The notes: generated by a model from the sequence alone, not told the origin. A stretch of 64,000 bases of DNA from Persicaria tinctoria (GCA_037127255.1 JBANSL010000007.1:64651038-64715037), one strand, 5' to 3'. Shown: positions 47,690-58,983, counted from the stretch's first letter. Program-made: numbers and translations.

Positions 47690-48608
47690 ACCTAAACCTT
47701 CATAAAAGGTTGCTGCCAATGTTTCTTGAGATGATTAATCTTGTGTTTCTGCTCTTGTTATTACTCCCGATCAGTATGCACAATTGCTGAGTTTGCTGCA
47801 GAGAGCTAAAGTCTTTACTTCTGAAGGATCAATGGCTTTCACCAACTTCACGGGTATATCATCTTCCTCCTTTACTGGATATGTTTCTTCTTCTTTCTCA
47901 TCATCTTCAGACAGTATTTGGATTTTTGATTCAGGAGCAAGCGATCATATGTGTTTTAACACTTCTTGCTTTCGTGATTTAGTTCCTTTGCCTAGACCGT
48001 TTCATGTTCGGTTTCCAAATGCTCATACAGTTTTGGTTCAGTACAAAGGCAAAGTGAAATTTTCCAGTGATATCACGTTAAATGATGTGCTGCTTATTCC
48101 GGATTTGAAGTTCAATTTGTTGTCCATAAGGAAATTGGTCACATCCATGAATTGTATGGCCTGCTTCACCGCTAACGCTTGTTTTTTTCAGGGCCTTTCT
48201 CCAAAGAGGCCCTTGGTACTTGGTGAAGTTCACAGAGGACTATACAGGGCTTCTTCATCAGCATTTGTTCCAGTTGCTTCCATTTTGAATAAGAGTAGTT
48301 TGTTTCATAATAAAGTTGTTTCTGCTTCTGTTTCTTGAGATGTTGTTCTTTGGCATTCTCGTTTAGGACATTTGTCAAGTCAAAAGTTGAGTTCTTGTAT
48401 TTCTGTTCCAGTAAATGATGTTGCCATTTCATCTTGTGAGGTTTGTGATAAAGCCAAGGAGAAGAGGTTACCTTTTCCTTCTAGCAAAATTTCTACTGCT
48501 GATGCTTTTGAACTCATACATGTAGACACTTGGGGGCCTTACAAAGCTCCAACTTATGACACCTATACGTACTTTATCTTAGGGGCCTTACAAATCTCCA
48601 TCTTGTGA
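47690..48608 (+). pseudogene. Copia protease and gag-pre-integrase region
   Basis: In the same frame, SIWIFDSGASDHMCFNTSCF (about 47916-47975) holds the aspartic protease active site DSG. Then come LNDVLLIPDLKFNLLSIRKL and, after a stop at about 48336, WHSRLGHLSSQKL and SCEVCDKAKEKRLPFPSSK, the pre-integrase HHCC zinc-binding region. The integrase opening ELIHVDTWGPYKAPTYD follows, but the frame ends at 48608 where a 169-bp duplication begins. Confidence 0.85.
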
Positions 48609-48768
48609 GGTTTGTGCTAAAGCCAAGTAGAAGAGGTTACCTTTTCCTTCTAGCAAACTTTCTACTCCTGATGCTTTTGAACTCATACATGTAGACACTT
48701 GGGGGCCTTACAAAGCTCCAACTTATGACGGCTATACATACTTCATCACAATTGTTGATGATTACACT
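48431..48768 (+). repeat. 169-bp direct duplication before the integrase array
   Basis: ATCTTGTGAGGTTTGTG begins at 48431 and again at 48600. The second copy has C for A and TAG for GAG in the DKAKEKR stretch. It repeats the pre-integrase zinc end and the first integrase strand and lies just upstream of the 895-bp array. Confidence 0.8.
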
Positions 48769-51700
48769 CGTGTCGTGTCACATGGACACATCTTATGAAG
48801 ACTAAAAGTTGTGCCTTTTCCTTGATTAAGTCATTCATTCAGTTGGTTGCTACTTAGTTTCAGAAAACTATCAAGGTTATTCGGTCAGACAATGCTTTTG
48901 AATTGGGGACCAATGGCCATGCCATTAATTTCTTTAATGAAAAAGGTATTGTTCATCAGACTAGCTGCTCTCACACTCCTCAACAAAATGGGGTTGCTGA
49001 GAGAAAGCACCGCCAGCCACTTACTAGAGGTTTGCAGGGCTCTGCTATTTCTGGCTCATTGTCCTATTCGTTTTTGGGAGATTGCTTGCTTACAACCACT
49101 TATCTGATCAACAGATACCCTACTTCTGTCCTACAAGGAGTTTCTGCTATTGAAAAGCATTTTTGCAAGCCTCCTTCATTGTCACATCTGAGGGTATTTG
49201 GGTGTTTGACATTTGCATCAACTCCTAAACCTGGACGTGATAAACATCAACCTAGAGCCTCACCTTGTATTTTCATTGGCTATCCTTATCACAAAAAGGA
49301 CTACAAACTTTACAATATTACCACCAAGAAAATTCTTCTTTCCAGGGATGCCATTTTCCATGAAACCATTTTCCCATTTCTTACCTTACTTTTCCACCTA
49401 CATCTCCCATTCCTTTACTTATCCTTGACATCCCTGACCCTTCACCTACCCCCCAATTGCTCCTAACCCACCCGTTCCACCCACTCCTCGTCGCTCTCTT
49501 CGACCATCTCATCCCCCTGCACATCTTAATGATTTTTTCTGTGGCAATTTTTGTTCTACTCCTGATGCTTTTGAACTCATACATGTAGACACTTGGGGGC
49601 CTTACAAAGCTCCAACTTATGACGGCTATACATACTTCATCACAATTGTTGATGATTACATTCGTGTCCTGTCACATGGACACATCTTATGAAGACTAAA
49701 AGTTGTGCTTTTTCCTTGATTAAGTCATTCATTCAGTTGGTTGCTACTCAGTTTCAGAAAACTATCAAGGTTATTCGGTCAGACAATGCTTTTGAATTGG
49801 GGACCAATGGTCATGCCATTAATTTCTTTAATGAAAAAGGTATTGTTCATCGGACTAGCTGCTCTCACACTCCTCAACAAAATGAGGTTGCTGAGAGAAA
49901 GCACCGCCAGCCACTTACTAGAGGTTTGCAGGGCTCTGCTATTTCAGGCTCATTGTCCTATTCGTTTTTTGGGAGATTGCTTGCTTACAGCCACTTATCT
50001 GATCAACAGATACCCTACTTCTGTCATACAAGGAGTTTCTGCTATTGAAAAGCATTTTTGCAAGCCTCCTTCATTGTCACATCTGAGGGTATTTGGGTGT
50101 TTGACATTTGCATCAACTTCTAAACCTGGACGTGATAAACATCAACCTAGAGCCTCACCTTGTAAATTCATTGGCTATTCTTATCACAAAAAGGCCTACA
50201 AACTTTACAATATTACCACCAACAAAATTCTTCTTTCCAGGGATGTCATTTTCCATGAAACCATTTTCCCATTTCTTACCTTACTTTTCCACCTACATCT
50301 CCCATTCCTTTGCTTATCCTTGACATCCCTGATCCTTCACCTACCCCCCAATTGCTCCTAACCCACCCATTCCACCCACTCCTCGTCGCTCTCTTCGACC
50401 ATCTCATCCCCCTGCACATCTTAATGATTTTTTCTGTGGCAATTTTTGTTCTACTCCTGATGCTTTTGAACTCATACATGTAGACACTTGGGGGCCTTAC
50501 AAAGCTCCAACTTATGACGGCTATACATACTTCATCACAATTGTTGATGATTACACTCGTGTCGTGTCACATGGACACATCTTATGAAGACTAAAAGTTG
50601 TGCTTTTTCCTTGATTAAGTCATTCATTCAGTTGGTTGCTACTCAGTTTCAGAAAACTATCAAGGTTATTCGGCCAGACAATGCTTTTGAATTGGGGACC
50701 AATGGTCATGCCATTAATTTCTTTAATGAAAAAGGTATTGTTCATCGGACTAGCTGCTCTCACACTCCTCAACAAAATGGGGTTGCTGAGAGAAAGCACC
50801 GCCAGCCACTTACTAGAGGTTTGCAGGGCTCTGCTATTTCTGGCTCATTGTCCTATTCGTTTTTTGGGAGATTGCTTGCTTACAACCACTTATATGATCA
50901 ACAGATACCCTACTTCTGTCCTACAAGGAGTTTCTGCTATTGAAAAGCATTTTTGCAAGCCTCCTTCATTGTCACATCTGAGGGTATTTGGGTGTTTGAC
51001 ATTTGCATCAACTCCTAAACCTGGACGTGATAAACATCAACCTAGAGCCTCACCTTGTATTTTCATTGGCTATCCTTATCACAAAAAGGCCTACAAACTT
51101 TACAATATTACCACCAAGAAAATTCTTCTTTCCAGGGATGTCATTTTCCATGAAACCATTTTCCCATTTCTTACCTTACTTTTCCACCTACATCTCCCAT
51201 TCCTTTACTTATCCTTGACATCCCTGATCCTTCACCTACCCCCCAATTGCTCCTAACCCACCCATTCCACCCACTCCTCGTCGCTCTCTTCGACCATCTC
51301 ATCCCCCTGCACATCTTAATGATTTTTTCTGTGGCAATTTTTGTTCTACTCCTGATGCTTTTGAACTCATACATGTAGACACTTGGGGGCCTTACAAAGC
51401 TCCAACTTATGACGGCTATACATACTTCATCACAATTGTTGATGATTACACTCGTGTCGTGTCACATGGACACATCTTATGAAGACTAAAAGTTGTGCTT
51501 TTTCCTTGATTAAGTCATTCATTCAGTTGGTTGCTACTCAGTTTCAGAAAACTATCAAGGTTATTCGGCCAGACAATGCTTTTGAATTGGGGACCAATGG
51601 TCATGCCATTAATTTCTTTAATGAAAAAGGTATTGTTCATCGGACTAGCTGCTCTCACACTCCTCAACAAAATGGGGTTGCTGAGAGAAAGCACCGCCAG

Positions 51701-53134
51701 CCACTTACTAGAGGTTTGCAGGGCTCTGCTATTTCTGGCTCATTGTCCTATTCGTTTTTTGGGAGATTGCTTGCTTACAACCACTTATATGATCAACAGA
51801 TACCCTACTTCTGTCCTACAAGGAGTTTCTGCTATTGAAAAGCATTTTTGCAAGCCTCCTTCATTGTCACATCTGAGGGTATTTGGGTGTTTGACATTTG
51901 CATCAACTCCTAAACCTGGACGTGATAAACATCAACCTAGAGCCTCACCTTGTATTTTCATTGGCTATCCTTATCACAAAAAGGCCTACAAACTTTACAA
52001 TATTACCACCAAGAAAATTCTTCTTTCCAGGGATGTCATTTTCCATGAAACCATTTTCCCATTTCTTACCTTACTTTTCCACCTACATCTCCCATTCCTT
52101 TACTTATCCTTGACATCCCTGATCCTTCACCTACCCCCCAATTGCTCCTAACCCACCCATTCCACCCACTCCTCGTCGCTCTCTTCGACCATCTCATCCC
52201 CCTGCACATCTTAATGATTTTTTCTGTGGCAATTTTTGTTCTACTCCTGATGCTTTTGAACTCATACATGTAGACACTTGGGGGCCTTACAAAGCTCCAA
52301 CTTATGACGGCTATACATACTTCATCACAATTGTTGATGATTACACTCGTGTCGTGTCACATGGACACATCTTATGAAGACTAAAAGTTGTGCTTTTTCC
52401 TTGATTAAGTCATTCATTCAGTTGGTTGCTACTCAGTTTCAGAAAACTATCAAGGTTATTCGGCCAGACAATGCTTTTGAATTGGGGACCAATGGTCATG
52501 CCATTAATTTCTTTAATGAAAAAGGTATTGTTCATCGGACTAGCTGCTCTCACACTCCTCAACAAAATGGGGTTGCTGAGAGAAAGCACCGCCAGCCACT
52601 TACTAGAGGTTTGCAGGGCTCTGCTATTTCTGGCTCATTGTCCTATTCGTTTTTTGGGAGATTGCTTGCTTACAACCACTTATATGATCAACAGATACCC
52701 TACTTCTGTCCTACAAGGAGTTTCTGCTATTGAAAAGCATTTTTGCAAGCCTCCTTCATTGTCACATCTGAGGGTATTTGGGTGTTTGACATTTGCATCA
52801 ACTCCTAAACCTGGACGTGATAAACATCAACCTAGAGCCTCACCTTGTATTTTCATTGGCTATCCTTATCACAAAAAGGCCTACAAACTTTACAATATTA
52901 CCACCAAGAAAATTCTTCTTTCCAGGGATGTCATTTTCCATGAAACCATTTTCCCATTTCTTACCTTACTTTTACACCTACATCTCCCATTCCTTTACTT
53001 ATCCTTGACATCCCTGATCCTTCACCTACCCCCCAATTGCTCCTAACCCACCCATTCCACCCACTCCTCGTCGCTCTCTTCGACCATCTCATCCCCTGCA
53101 CATCTTAATGATTTTTTCTGTGGCAATTTTTGTT
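48661..53134 (+). repeat. Five tandem copies of an 895-bp integrase segment
   Basis: TCTACTCCTGATGCTTTTGA starts at 48661, 49555, 50450, 51345 and 52240, giving units of 894, 895, 895, 895 and about 894 bp. Each unit encodes the integrase core: ELIHVDTWGPYKAP, ITIVDDYTR, the catalytic (S/P)[10 protein letters not shown] stretch, [16 protein letters not shown] (with the catalytic Glu) and the C-terminal [12 protein letters not shown]. Copies 2-5 share an extra T in the run after TATTCG that shifts the frame; copy 1 lacks it. Copy 2 reads RSDN while copies 3-5 read RPDN and are almost identical. Junctions carry a 4-base overlap TTCT. None of the copies is an intact integrase. Confidence 0.95.
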
Positions 53135-53154
53135 CTTTCATTCCCTCTTCTCAT

Positions 53155-54720
53155 TTGGCTCCCTCCAAACATTTTTGCTTGTCAGCCACTACCCAAAAAA
53201 TTTCTCCTATAAGAGAGCCAATGTTTTATGATGAAGATGTGCAGTCCCCTGAATGGCGTCATGCTATGACTCTTGAATTTGATGCCTTGCAATTGAACAA
53301 TACTTGGAGCATTGTGGATCTGCCTGCAGGAAAGCGTTCCATCTCTTCCAAATGGGTTTATAAACTCAAGGTTCGAGCTGATGGGTCACTTGAGAGATAC
53401 AAGGCTCGTTTAATGATCCGTGGTTGTTCTCAAAAAGCTGGGATTGATTACTCAGAGACTTTCTCCCCGGTTGTTAAGATGACAACCATTTGATGCTTGG
53501 TTACCACTTCAGTTAAGAAGAATTGGTTGATGGCTCAACTAGATGTCAATAACGCGTTTCTTCATGGCGATATTGACACTGAAGTTTACATGTAGGTTCC
53601 CTTAGGCTTGCAAGATCAGTATCCAGACAAAGTTTGTTGTCTAAACAAGTCTTTGTACGGTCTTAAGCAAGCATCTCGTTAATGGTACACCAAACTTTCA
53701 GATGCTCGTGTCTCTCAAGGTTACACACATTCCCTTAATGACTACTCTTTATTTCACAAAAAGGATGCTCATTCAATTGTGTTCCTTGCCATTTATGTCG
53801 ATGACATACTTGTTACTGGTAATGATCTAATTTCTATTGATAGTCTTAAGTCTTTCCTGCATTCCACATTTCGAATCAAGCTTCTTGGAAATTTGAGCTA
53901 CTTCCCTGGCATGGAGTTTCTTTTTGTGTCTGATGGTATGGTGATTACGCAAAGGAAGTTTGTGTCAGAGCTTTTAGAAGATTATGATCTTTCTGGGTAT
54001 AAGCATGTTACTTCCCCTTTGGATCCAACCATTAAGCTCAAATCTGACATGGGTGAACCACTGCCCGATCCAACTGTTTATAGGCGTCTTGTTGGGAAAT
54101 TAAATTTTCTCACAAATACAAGACCGGATCTCAGTTTTGCTACACAACATCTATCACAGTTTATGAAGCAACCCACATCTCAGCAGTGGGATGCCGCCAT
54201 TCATGTTGTGAAATATCTTAAGTCCACTCCTTTTCTTAGCATTCTCTTATCTTCCACCAGTGATTTCAATTTGCAAGTTTCTGTGACAATGATTGGGCTG
54301 CTTGCCCTTATTCTCGTCGGTCTGTGAGTGGATACTTCATTTCTCTTGGATCATCTCCTGTGTCTTGGAAGTCTAAGAAGCAGATCACAATGTCTTTATC
54401 TTCTGCTGAGGCTGAGTATCGCGGATTGAGAAGGATCACTGCTGAGTTAGCTTGATTGACTCGTCTGCTTCATGAGCTTGAAGTCCCTCACATCACACAT
54501 GTACCTGTCCATTGTGATAGCCAAGCTGCGATTCACATCGCCAAGAATCCCGTTTTTCATGAGCGCACCAAGCCCATCGACTTGGATTGCCATTTTGTTC
54601 GTGAATAGGTGCTTGATGGGTTGATATCTCTCTGCTATGTTCCTACAACTTCTCAACTTGCAGGCATTTTCACTAAACCACTTTCTGGTCCTAAACATTC
54701 AACACTTACATCCAAGTTGG
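53155..54720 (+). pseudogene. Copia reverse transcriptase and RNase H
   Basis: SPEWRHAMTLEFDALQLNNT and KWVYKLKVRADGSLERYKAR open the RVT_2 domain; a stop follows near 53493. Then [20 protein letters not shown] (motif A), SLYGLKQASR and FLAIYVDDILVTGNDL (motif C, YVDD, in the open frame 53779-54327). A frameshift near 54290 precedes [39 protein letters not shown] and FVRE, the RNase H domain, which also carries stops. The last piece reads IFTKPLSGPKHSTLTSKLGL. Confidence 0.9.
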
Positions 54721-54744
54721 GGTTGATTTCTCACCCTCCAACTT

Positions 54745-54770
54745 GGGGGGAGGGGGGGGGGGGGGGGGGG
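54745..54770 (+). other. Polypurine tract expanded to poly-G
   Basis: GGGGGG-A-G19 lies directly against the 3' LTR, where plus-strand synthesis is primed. Such tracts in copia elements are usually mixed A/G of about 10-15 bases; a nearly pure 26-base G run is unusual and may reflect slippage. Confidence 0.85.
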
Positions 54771-54950
54771 TGTTAGCATATTACTGGGTGTATGTCAGAG
54801 GTAATATGGTCATTTTGTATTCATCTCCTTCGTTCTATAAATAGATGAATAGATGTGTAATTGTTCAATCAATCAATACAAGAATCGGTTGTGAATCTGT
54901 TACAAAACTTCTCTCCATTTTTTTCGTTTCTTCTTGCTCTCAATCAAACA
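54771..54950 (+). repeat. 3' LTR of the copia element, 180 bp
   Basis: It begins TGTTAGCATATTACTGGG and ends CAATCAAACA (TG...CA). CTATAAATAGATG at about 54834-54847 is a TATA box. The last 59 bases match the 5' remnant. Confidence 0.9.
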
Positions 54951-55170
54951 TCCTCCTCATTTTCTTTGTGTTTCTTTTTCACGTGGTGTATCATGATTGT
55001 TTTTGCGATCTATTAGTCTCTGGAATTACCATAAAATGGTTTATCTGATATTTCGAATAATTCTTGTGATATATAAGCTCTTACGAGTTACTACAAGATA
55101 GGAAGATAGGGATGTGGAAAGAAAACCTTGACCTATGTCGCAACAATTTGAACAAAATGAATATTTTAAG
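54951..55170. other. Short spacer between elements
   Basis: No gene. The 5-base duplication after the LTR cannot be tested because the other end of the copia element is lost. Confidence 0.4.
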
Positions 55171-55318
55171 GGGTAAACTGCAGGAAACCACTCTTTAAAT
55201 ATGTCACATTTCCCTAAACCACCCCTTATATATAAAATTGTAGAAAACCACCCATTAAACACAAATCGTTAACAAAAAGCCACCCCTTTTCACTATTTCG
55301 TTAAGTAAATGTTAAGTA

Positions 55319-55555
55319 CTCCCTCCGTTCAACAAAACTTGTCGTTTACTATTCACGCACGCTTTTTTAGAATGATAAAAACTATATAAAATATTCATTT
55401 TTTTTTAAATTTTTTTTAACAAGTTTGTACTTATTAATAATAACTACGAAATTGTTAAAAAAAATTATTTAAAAAGTCGATATTTTATATAGTTTTTAGC
55501 TCCTAAAAAAGCGTGCATGAATAGTAAAACGTCAAGTTTTGTTGAACGGAGGGAG
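55319..55555. mobile_element. Stowaway MITE with long inverted repeat
   Basis: Ends CTCCCTCCGTTCAACAAAAC pair over about 50 bases with the other side (interior GTCGTTTACTATTCACGCAC against its complement near 55510). TA flanks it (55317-55318 and 55556-55557). It lies inside the left arm of the Mutator-like element. Confidence 0.9.
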
Positions 55556-56020
55556 TAGTTGATAAAATTATGTTAGATTACCATTATACCCCTCTATCTT
55601 TATTATTAGAGTTTCCCCCCTAAAATTTGTTTTTTTTAACAAAACCTTTTATTGTATTTATTTAACTAATTTTTTTTATAGAATATAATCCATTCAATTT
55701 AAATATCAATCTCTATTTTTAGAAAAAATGTTTAATTTTTTGGGTGAAATTTTATTTTTAGTAATAATAAATTAATTAATTGTAGAAAAAATATTATAAG
55801 ATTTTTAATTAAAAGACCCTGTTTTTTTTTTTTACAGAATAAGGCCCATATTTTTTATTTTTTATTTAGGATTAAAAAATAAATGAAAAATGTATATATT
55901 TTTTTCTTTTTGGAGGAAAATTTATATTTTCATTAACTATTTAATTACTAGATAACTCAAAAAAATGTAAATAAAATAGAATTTTTTTCTAAATATTTTC
56001 TGAAATATAAATAATTAAAC

Positions 56021-56590
56021 GTGGTGGGTGGTGGGCGAAGATGGAGCTTCGTCGTCATCGCCGAGCATCCCTTCTCAGGCGATGGTGGTGGGCGGAAGTG
56101 GAGCTTTGTCCTTCGCCTCCTGCACTCACAACCCCCCTACCCCCCTTCTTCTTCTTCTTTTTCCCCCAACTGCCCCGACCTCCTCCTTCCTCCCCAGCCT
56201 GCAACTGTCCCTCCAGATCCAGATCCAAGGTCGTCTCCAATCCAAGGTCGCTTCCAAACGTGACCCAGATCTAGAGCCAGAGCTAGATCGAAGAGGAAGC
56301 GACCTCTCTTTCTCCTTGATCGAAGGTCTCCTCCTTCCTAGTGATTTCTCCAGCCTTCGGCGTCCCGATCTCTCTTCCTCCTTGATTTGAGATGGCGGCT
56401 CAACCTCCCAACGATTTCTCTTCCTCCTTCATCGAAGGTCTTCTCCTGCATAGTGATTTCTCCGGCCACGTATAGTGATTTCTCCGCCCTCCGGCGTCTC
56501 GACCTCTCTTCCTCCTTGATTTGAGACGGCGGCTCGACTTCCCAACGATTTCTCTTCCTCCTTGACCTAGGCTGCAATTTCTCCTCCAAG
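56021..56590. other. GC-rich gene-like insert in the Mutator-like element
   Basis: About 570 bases of C/T-rich, GC-rich DNA contrast sharply with the AT-rich arms. Plus frames (56021-56263, 56028-56390) and minus frames are all open, because of low complexity; no domain is visible. TCTCTTCCTCCTTGATTTGAG occurs twice (near 56372 and 56505) as part of an internal repeat of about 135 bases. It resembles a captured 5'UTR plus first-exon region of a host gene; the donor is unknown. Confidence 0.4.
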
Positions 56591-56601
56591 CTTAACTAAT
56601 A

Positions 56602-56879
56602 CTCCCTCCGTCTAAAAATTTATGGCGTTTTAGCCTTTAAATCTTGTATCAAAATTTAGGTCGTTTTAGGTTTTCTAGGTAGGGGATAGTAATAATTTGT
56701 ATCGATTTGTGTATTGTTGACTTTTTAAAAGATTTTGATTGGATAAAAAATATAGTGAGTGTTAAAAAATAATAAAATTTATGGGAAAGTTAGTGAAATG
56801 ACGATGTTGATTGATGGATGAGTGTTTTATTAAAACTTGTGCAAAATCCTAAAACGACTTAAATTTTGAGACGGAGGAG
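56602..56879. mobile_element. Stowaway MITE, second in this element
   Basis: Ends CTCCCTCCGTCTAAAAATTT and (reverse complement) CTCCTCCGTCTCAAAATTTA, with TA at 56600-56601 and 56880-56881. It belongs to a different subfamily from 55319-55555 by its inner sequence. Confidence 0.85.
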
Positions 56880-57443
56880 TACATAAAAAAAATTATTAAT
56901 TTTTTTTAACGGAAAGTCTAGGGGTGAAATGGTAACTTCAAGCATTTTAACGGAAAATAAACGGAGTTGAGGTAGTGGGTGGCTTTTTGTTAACAATTTG
57001 TATTTAATGGGTGGTTTTATACAATTTCATATATAAGGGGTGGTTTAGAGCAATGTGACATATTTAAGGGGTGGTTTTCTGCAGTTTACCCTATTTGAAG
57101 ATCATTTGTAAATCGGCCCACTTTCACTTAAAGCCCAAAAGTTTACATTTTGACTCATTTCCATTGAAGCCCAAAGACCTATTTCCATTGGAGTAGCTGT
57201 GTAGGGTTGTGTTCAAACGGGGAACTATCTATTTAGGTAGAGCTTCCGTATCCAATTTCTTCCATGTGCAAAATTTCCTTAGGCAAACACCACCATTTAA
57301 ACTCCTTAAATGGATTATGGAGCATTTTGCAAAATGCCCACGAAATAGGACCTAATTTGCGAAATGGCCACGTTTTGGGACAATTTTGTGAAATAGCCGC
57401 TATATAAACCCTTCCTACGCGCTCAACGCACCTCCTACACACA

Positions 57444-57445
<2 letters not shown>

Positions 57446-57484
<39 letters not shown>
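57446..57484. repeat. (CT)20 microsatellite
   Basis: About 20 CT units in the leader-like start of the gene-like block. CT runs are common in plant 5'UTRs, which fits capture of a 5' gene end. Confidence 0.95.
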
Positions 57485-57488
<4 letters not shown>

Positions 57489-57489
57489 T

Positions 57490-57930
57490 CCTACGCGCCT
57501 CCATCTTCCTTCTCTCCTTCTGGTTTCCAGATCTGTAGGCGGAGCCGGAGGCGGCCAGATCTGCATCGGCAGAATCGAAGAGGAGGAAGATCCGGCCGTC
57601 GACCGAGCAGTGGGAAGGCGGAGGGAGATCCGGAGGTGGCCAGATCTGCGCCGGTTCCGATTCCTCTGTTGATTGACGTCGATCGCCAGATCTATGGCCA
57701 TAAGAGCTGGACGATGGAGGGGTTGATGCGCTGGATTTCCGGTGGAGGCAGCGGCGAGGCGGAGGCCGAGCGAGCGAGGGAGGGAGGCGGTGGTGAGCGA
57801 GCGAGGAAGGGAGGCGGTGGTGAGCGAGCGACGGAGCGAGGGAGGGAGCGAGCGGCGCCGGAGCGAATGAGGCCGAAGCGAGCCGGCAGTGAGCGCGGAT
57901 CTGGTTTCCTCTTCGCAGAATCGTGAGGAA
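57490..57930 (+). other. GC-rich gene-like insert
   Basis: CT-rich leader-like DNA is followed by CCAGATCTG repeats (57528, 57556, 57638, 57689) and a G/A-rich stretch of GAGCGAGCGAGGGAGG units. The plus frame 57636-57926 (96 codons) starts MARSAPVPIPLLIDVDRQIY and turns into arginine/glycine/glutamate repeats; no known domain. It could be a captured first exon, but the open frame may come only from the repeats. Confidence 0.35.
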
Positions 57931-58249
57931 GGAGATGAACTTTTAATTAAATTACAAAAATCACCCTACAAATTATAGAAATTAAAAAAACTATGTATAT
58001 TTTATTAAGAGATACATAATCTATATTTTTATTTTTATTTTTTCACACCAAAATGTTATATTTGCACAACATACGATTATATTTACACAATTTACGGTTA
58101 TATATGCACGACAAAATGTTAAAAAAAATAAAAAATAAAACTAGAATTGCTTCAATTTATTCTGAATCGCTTACAGTTTATTGAGAAAGTATGAAATTAT
58201 ATTGAGATAAAATAAGATCATGTTGAGAATAAATTCAGAAGTCTCGATT

Positions 58250-58983
58250 GTCGTGTGCAACTCTTAAAACAGAGTCGTGCGACTCTTAAAATAGAGTCGT
58301 GCAACTCTTACAACAGAGTCATGCAACTCTTAAATCAGAGTCATGCAACTCTTACAACAAAGTCGTGCAACTCTTCAAACATAGTCGTGCAACTCTTACA
58401 AGAGAGTCGTGCAACTCTTAAGACAAGAGTCGTGCAACTCTTACAATAGAGTCGTGCAACTCTTAAAACAGAGTCGTGCAAGTCTTAAAACAGAGTCGTG
58501 CAACTGTTACAAGAGAGTCGTGAAACTCTTACAACAGAGTCGTGCAACTCTTAAATCAGAGCCGTGCAACACTTACAATAGAGTCGTGCAACTCTTAAAA
58601 CATAGTCGTGCAACTCTTACAAGAGAGTCATGCAACTCTTAAAACAAGAGTCGTGCAACTCTTACAACAGAGTCGTGCAACTCTTAAAACAAGAGTCGTG
58701 CAACTCTTACAACAGAGTCGTGCAACTCTTACAACAGAGTCGTGCAACTCTTAAAACAGAGTCGTGCAATTCTTAAAACATAGTCGTGAAACTCTTACAA
58801 GAGAGTCGTGCAACTCTATCTTACAAGAGAGTCGTGCAAATCTTAAAACATAGTCGTGCAACTCTTACAAGAGAGTCGTGCAACTCTTAAAACAGAGTCG
58901 TGCAACTCTTAAAACAGAGTCGTGCAACTCTTAAAACAGAGTCGTGCAACTCTTAAAACAGAGTCGTGCAACTCTTACAATTT
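58250..58983. repeat. 22-bp minisatellite, about 33 copies
   Basis: The unit is GAGTCGTGCAACTCTTAAAACA with variants AAA/ACA/AGA before the next GAG. Each unit contains AGAGT-CGTGCA-ACTCT, an inverted repeat of 5-6 bp around a 6-base loop, so the array can form a row of hairpins. Because 22 is not a multiple of 3, a 66-base super-period keeps long frames open (ESCNSYNRVVQLLKQSRATL repeated); these are not genes. Confidence 0.95.

Larger units (their letters stand above)
46647..54950 (+). mobile_element. Ty1-copia retrotransposon with amplified integrase
   Basis: Order: a 59-bp remnant of the 5' LTR, primer-binding site, gag, protease, integrase (amplified), reverse transcriptase, RNase H, polypurine tract and a 180-bp 3' LTR. 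Integrase before reverse transcriptase defines the copia superfamily. Stops and frameshifts break gag-pol at many points, so it is not autonomous. The missing 5' LTR prevents dating and a target-duplication check. Without the extra copies, the element would be about 4.7 kb. Confidence 0.95.
55171..57091. mobile_element. Mutator-like element (Pack-MULE-like), 9-bp TSD
   Basis: The flanks TATTTTAAG (55162-55170) and TATTTGAAG (57092-57100) form a 9-bp duplication with one change. The ends GGGTAAACTGCAGGAAACCA and (reverse complement) GGGTAAACTGCAGAAAACCA begin inverted repeats of more than 100 bases, closely related to those of 44784-45948. Two Stowaway MITEs lie just inside the two arms, and a GC-rich gene-like insert (about 56021-56590) fills the centre. 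There is no transposase. Confidence 0.85.

Noticed and set aside
49741..50361. 206-residue frames repeated through the copia array
   Set aside because: They switch between the integrase frame and shadow frames; the true motifs ([19 protein letters not shown]) show this is frameshifted integrase, not a separate repeated gene.
58255..58642. Repeat protein with a 22-residue period
   Set aside because: The open frames come from a 22-bp DNA period read in three frames; stops are absent simply because the unit lacks them. No start context or family match.
58250..58983. CRISPR-like array
   Set aside because: The repeat is 22 bp head to tail without unique spacers, in a plant transposon context with no cas genes. 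It is a minisatellite.
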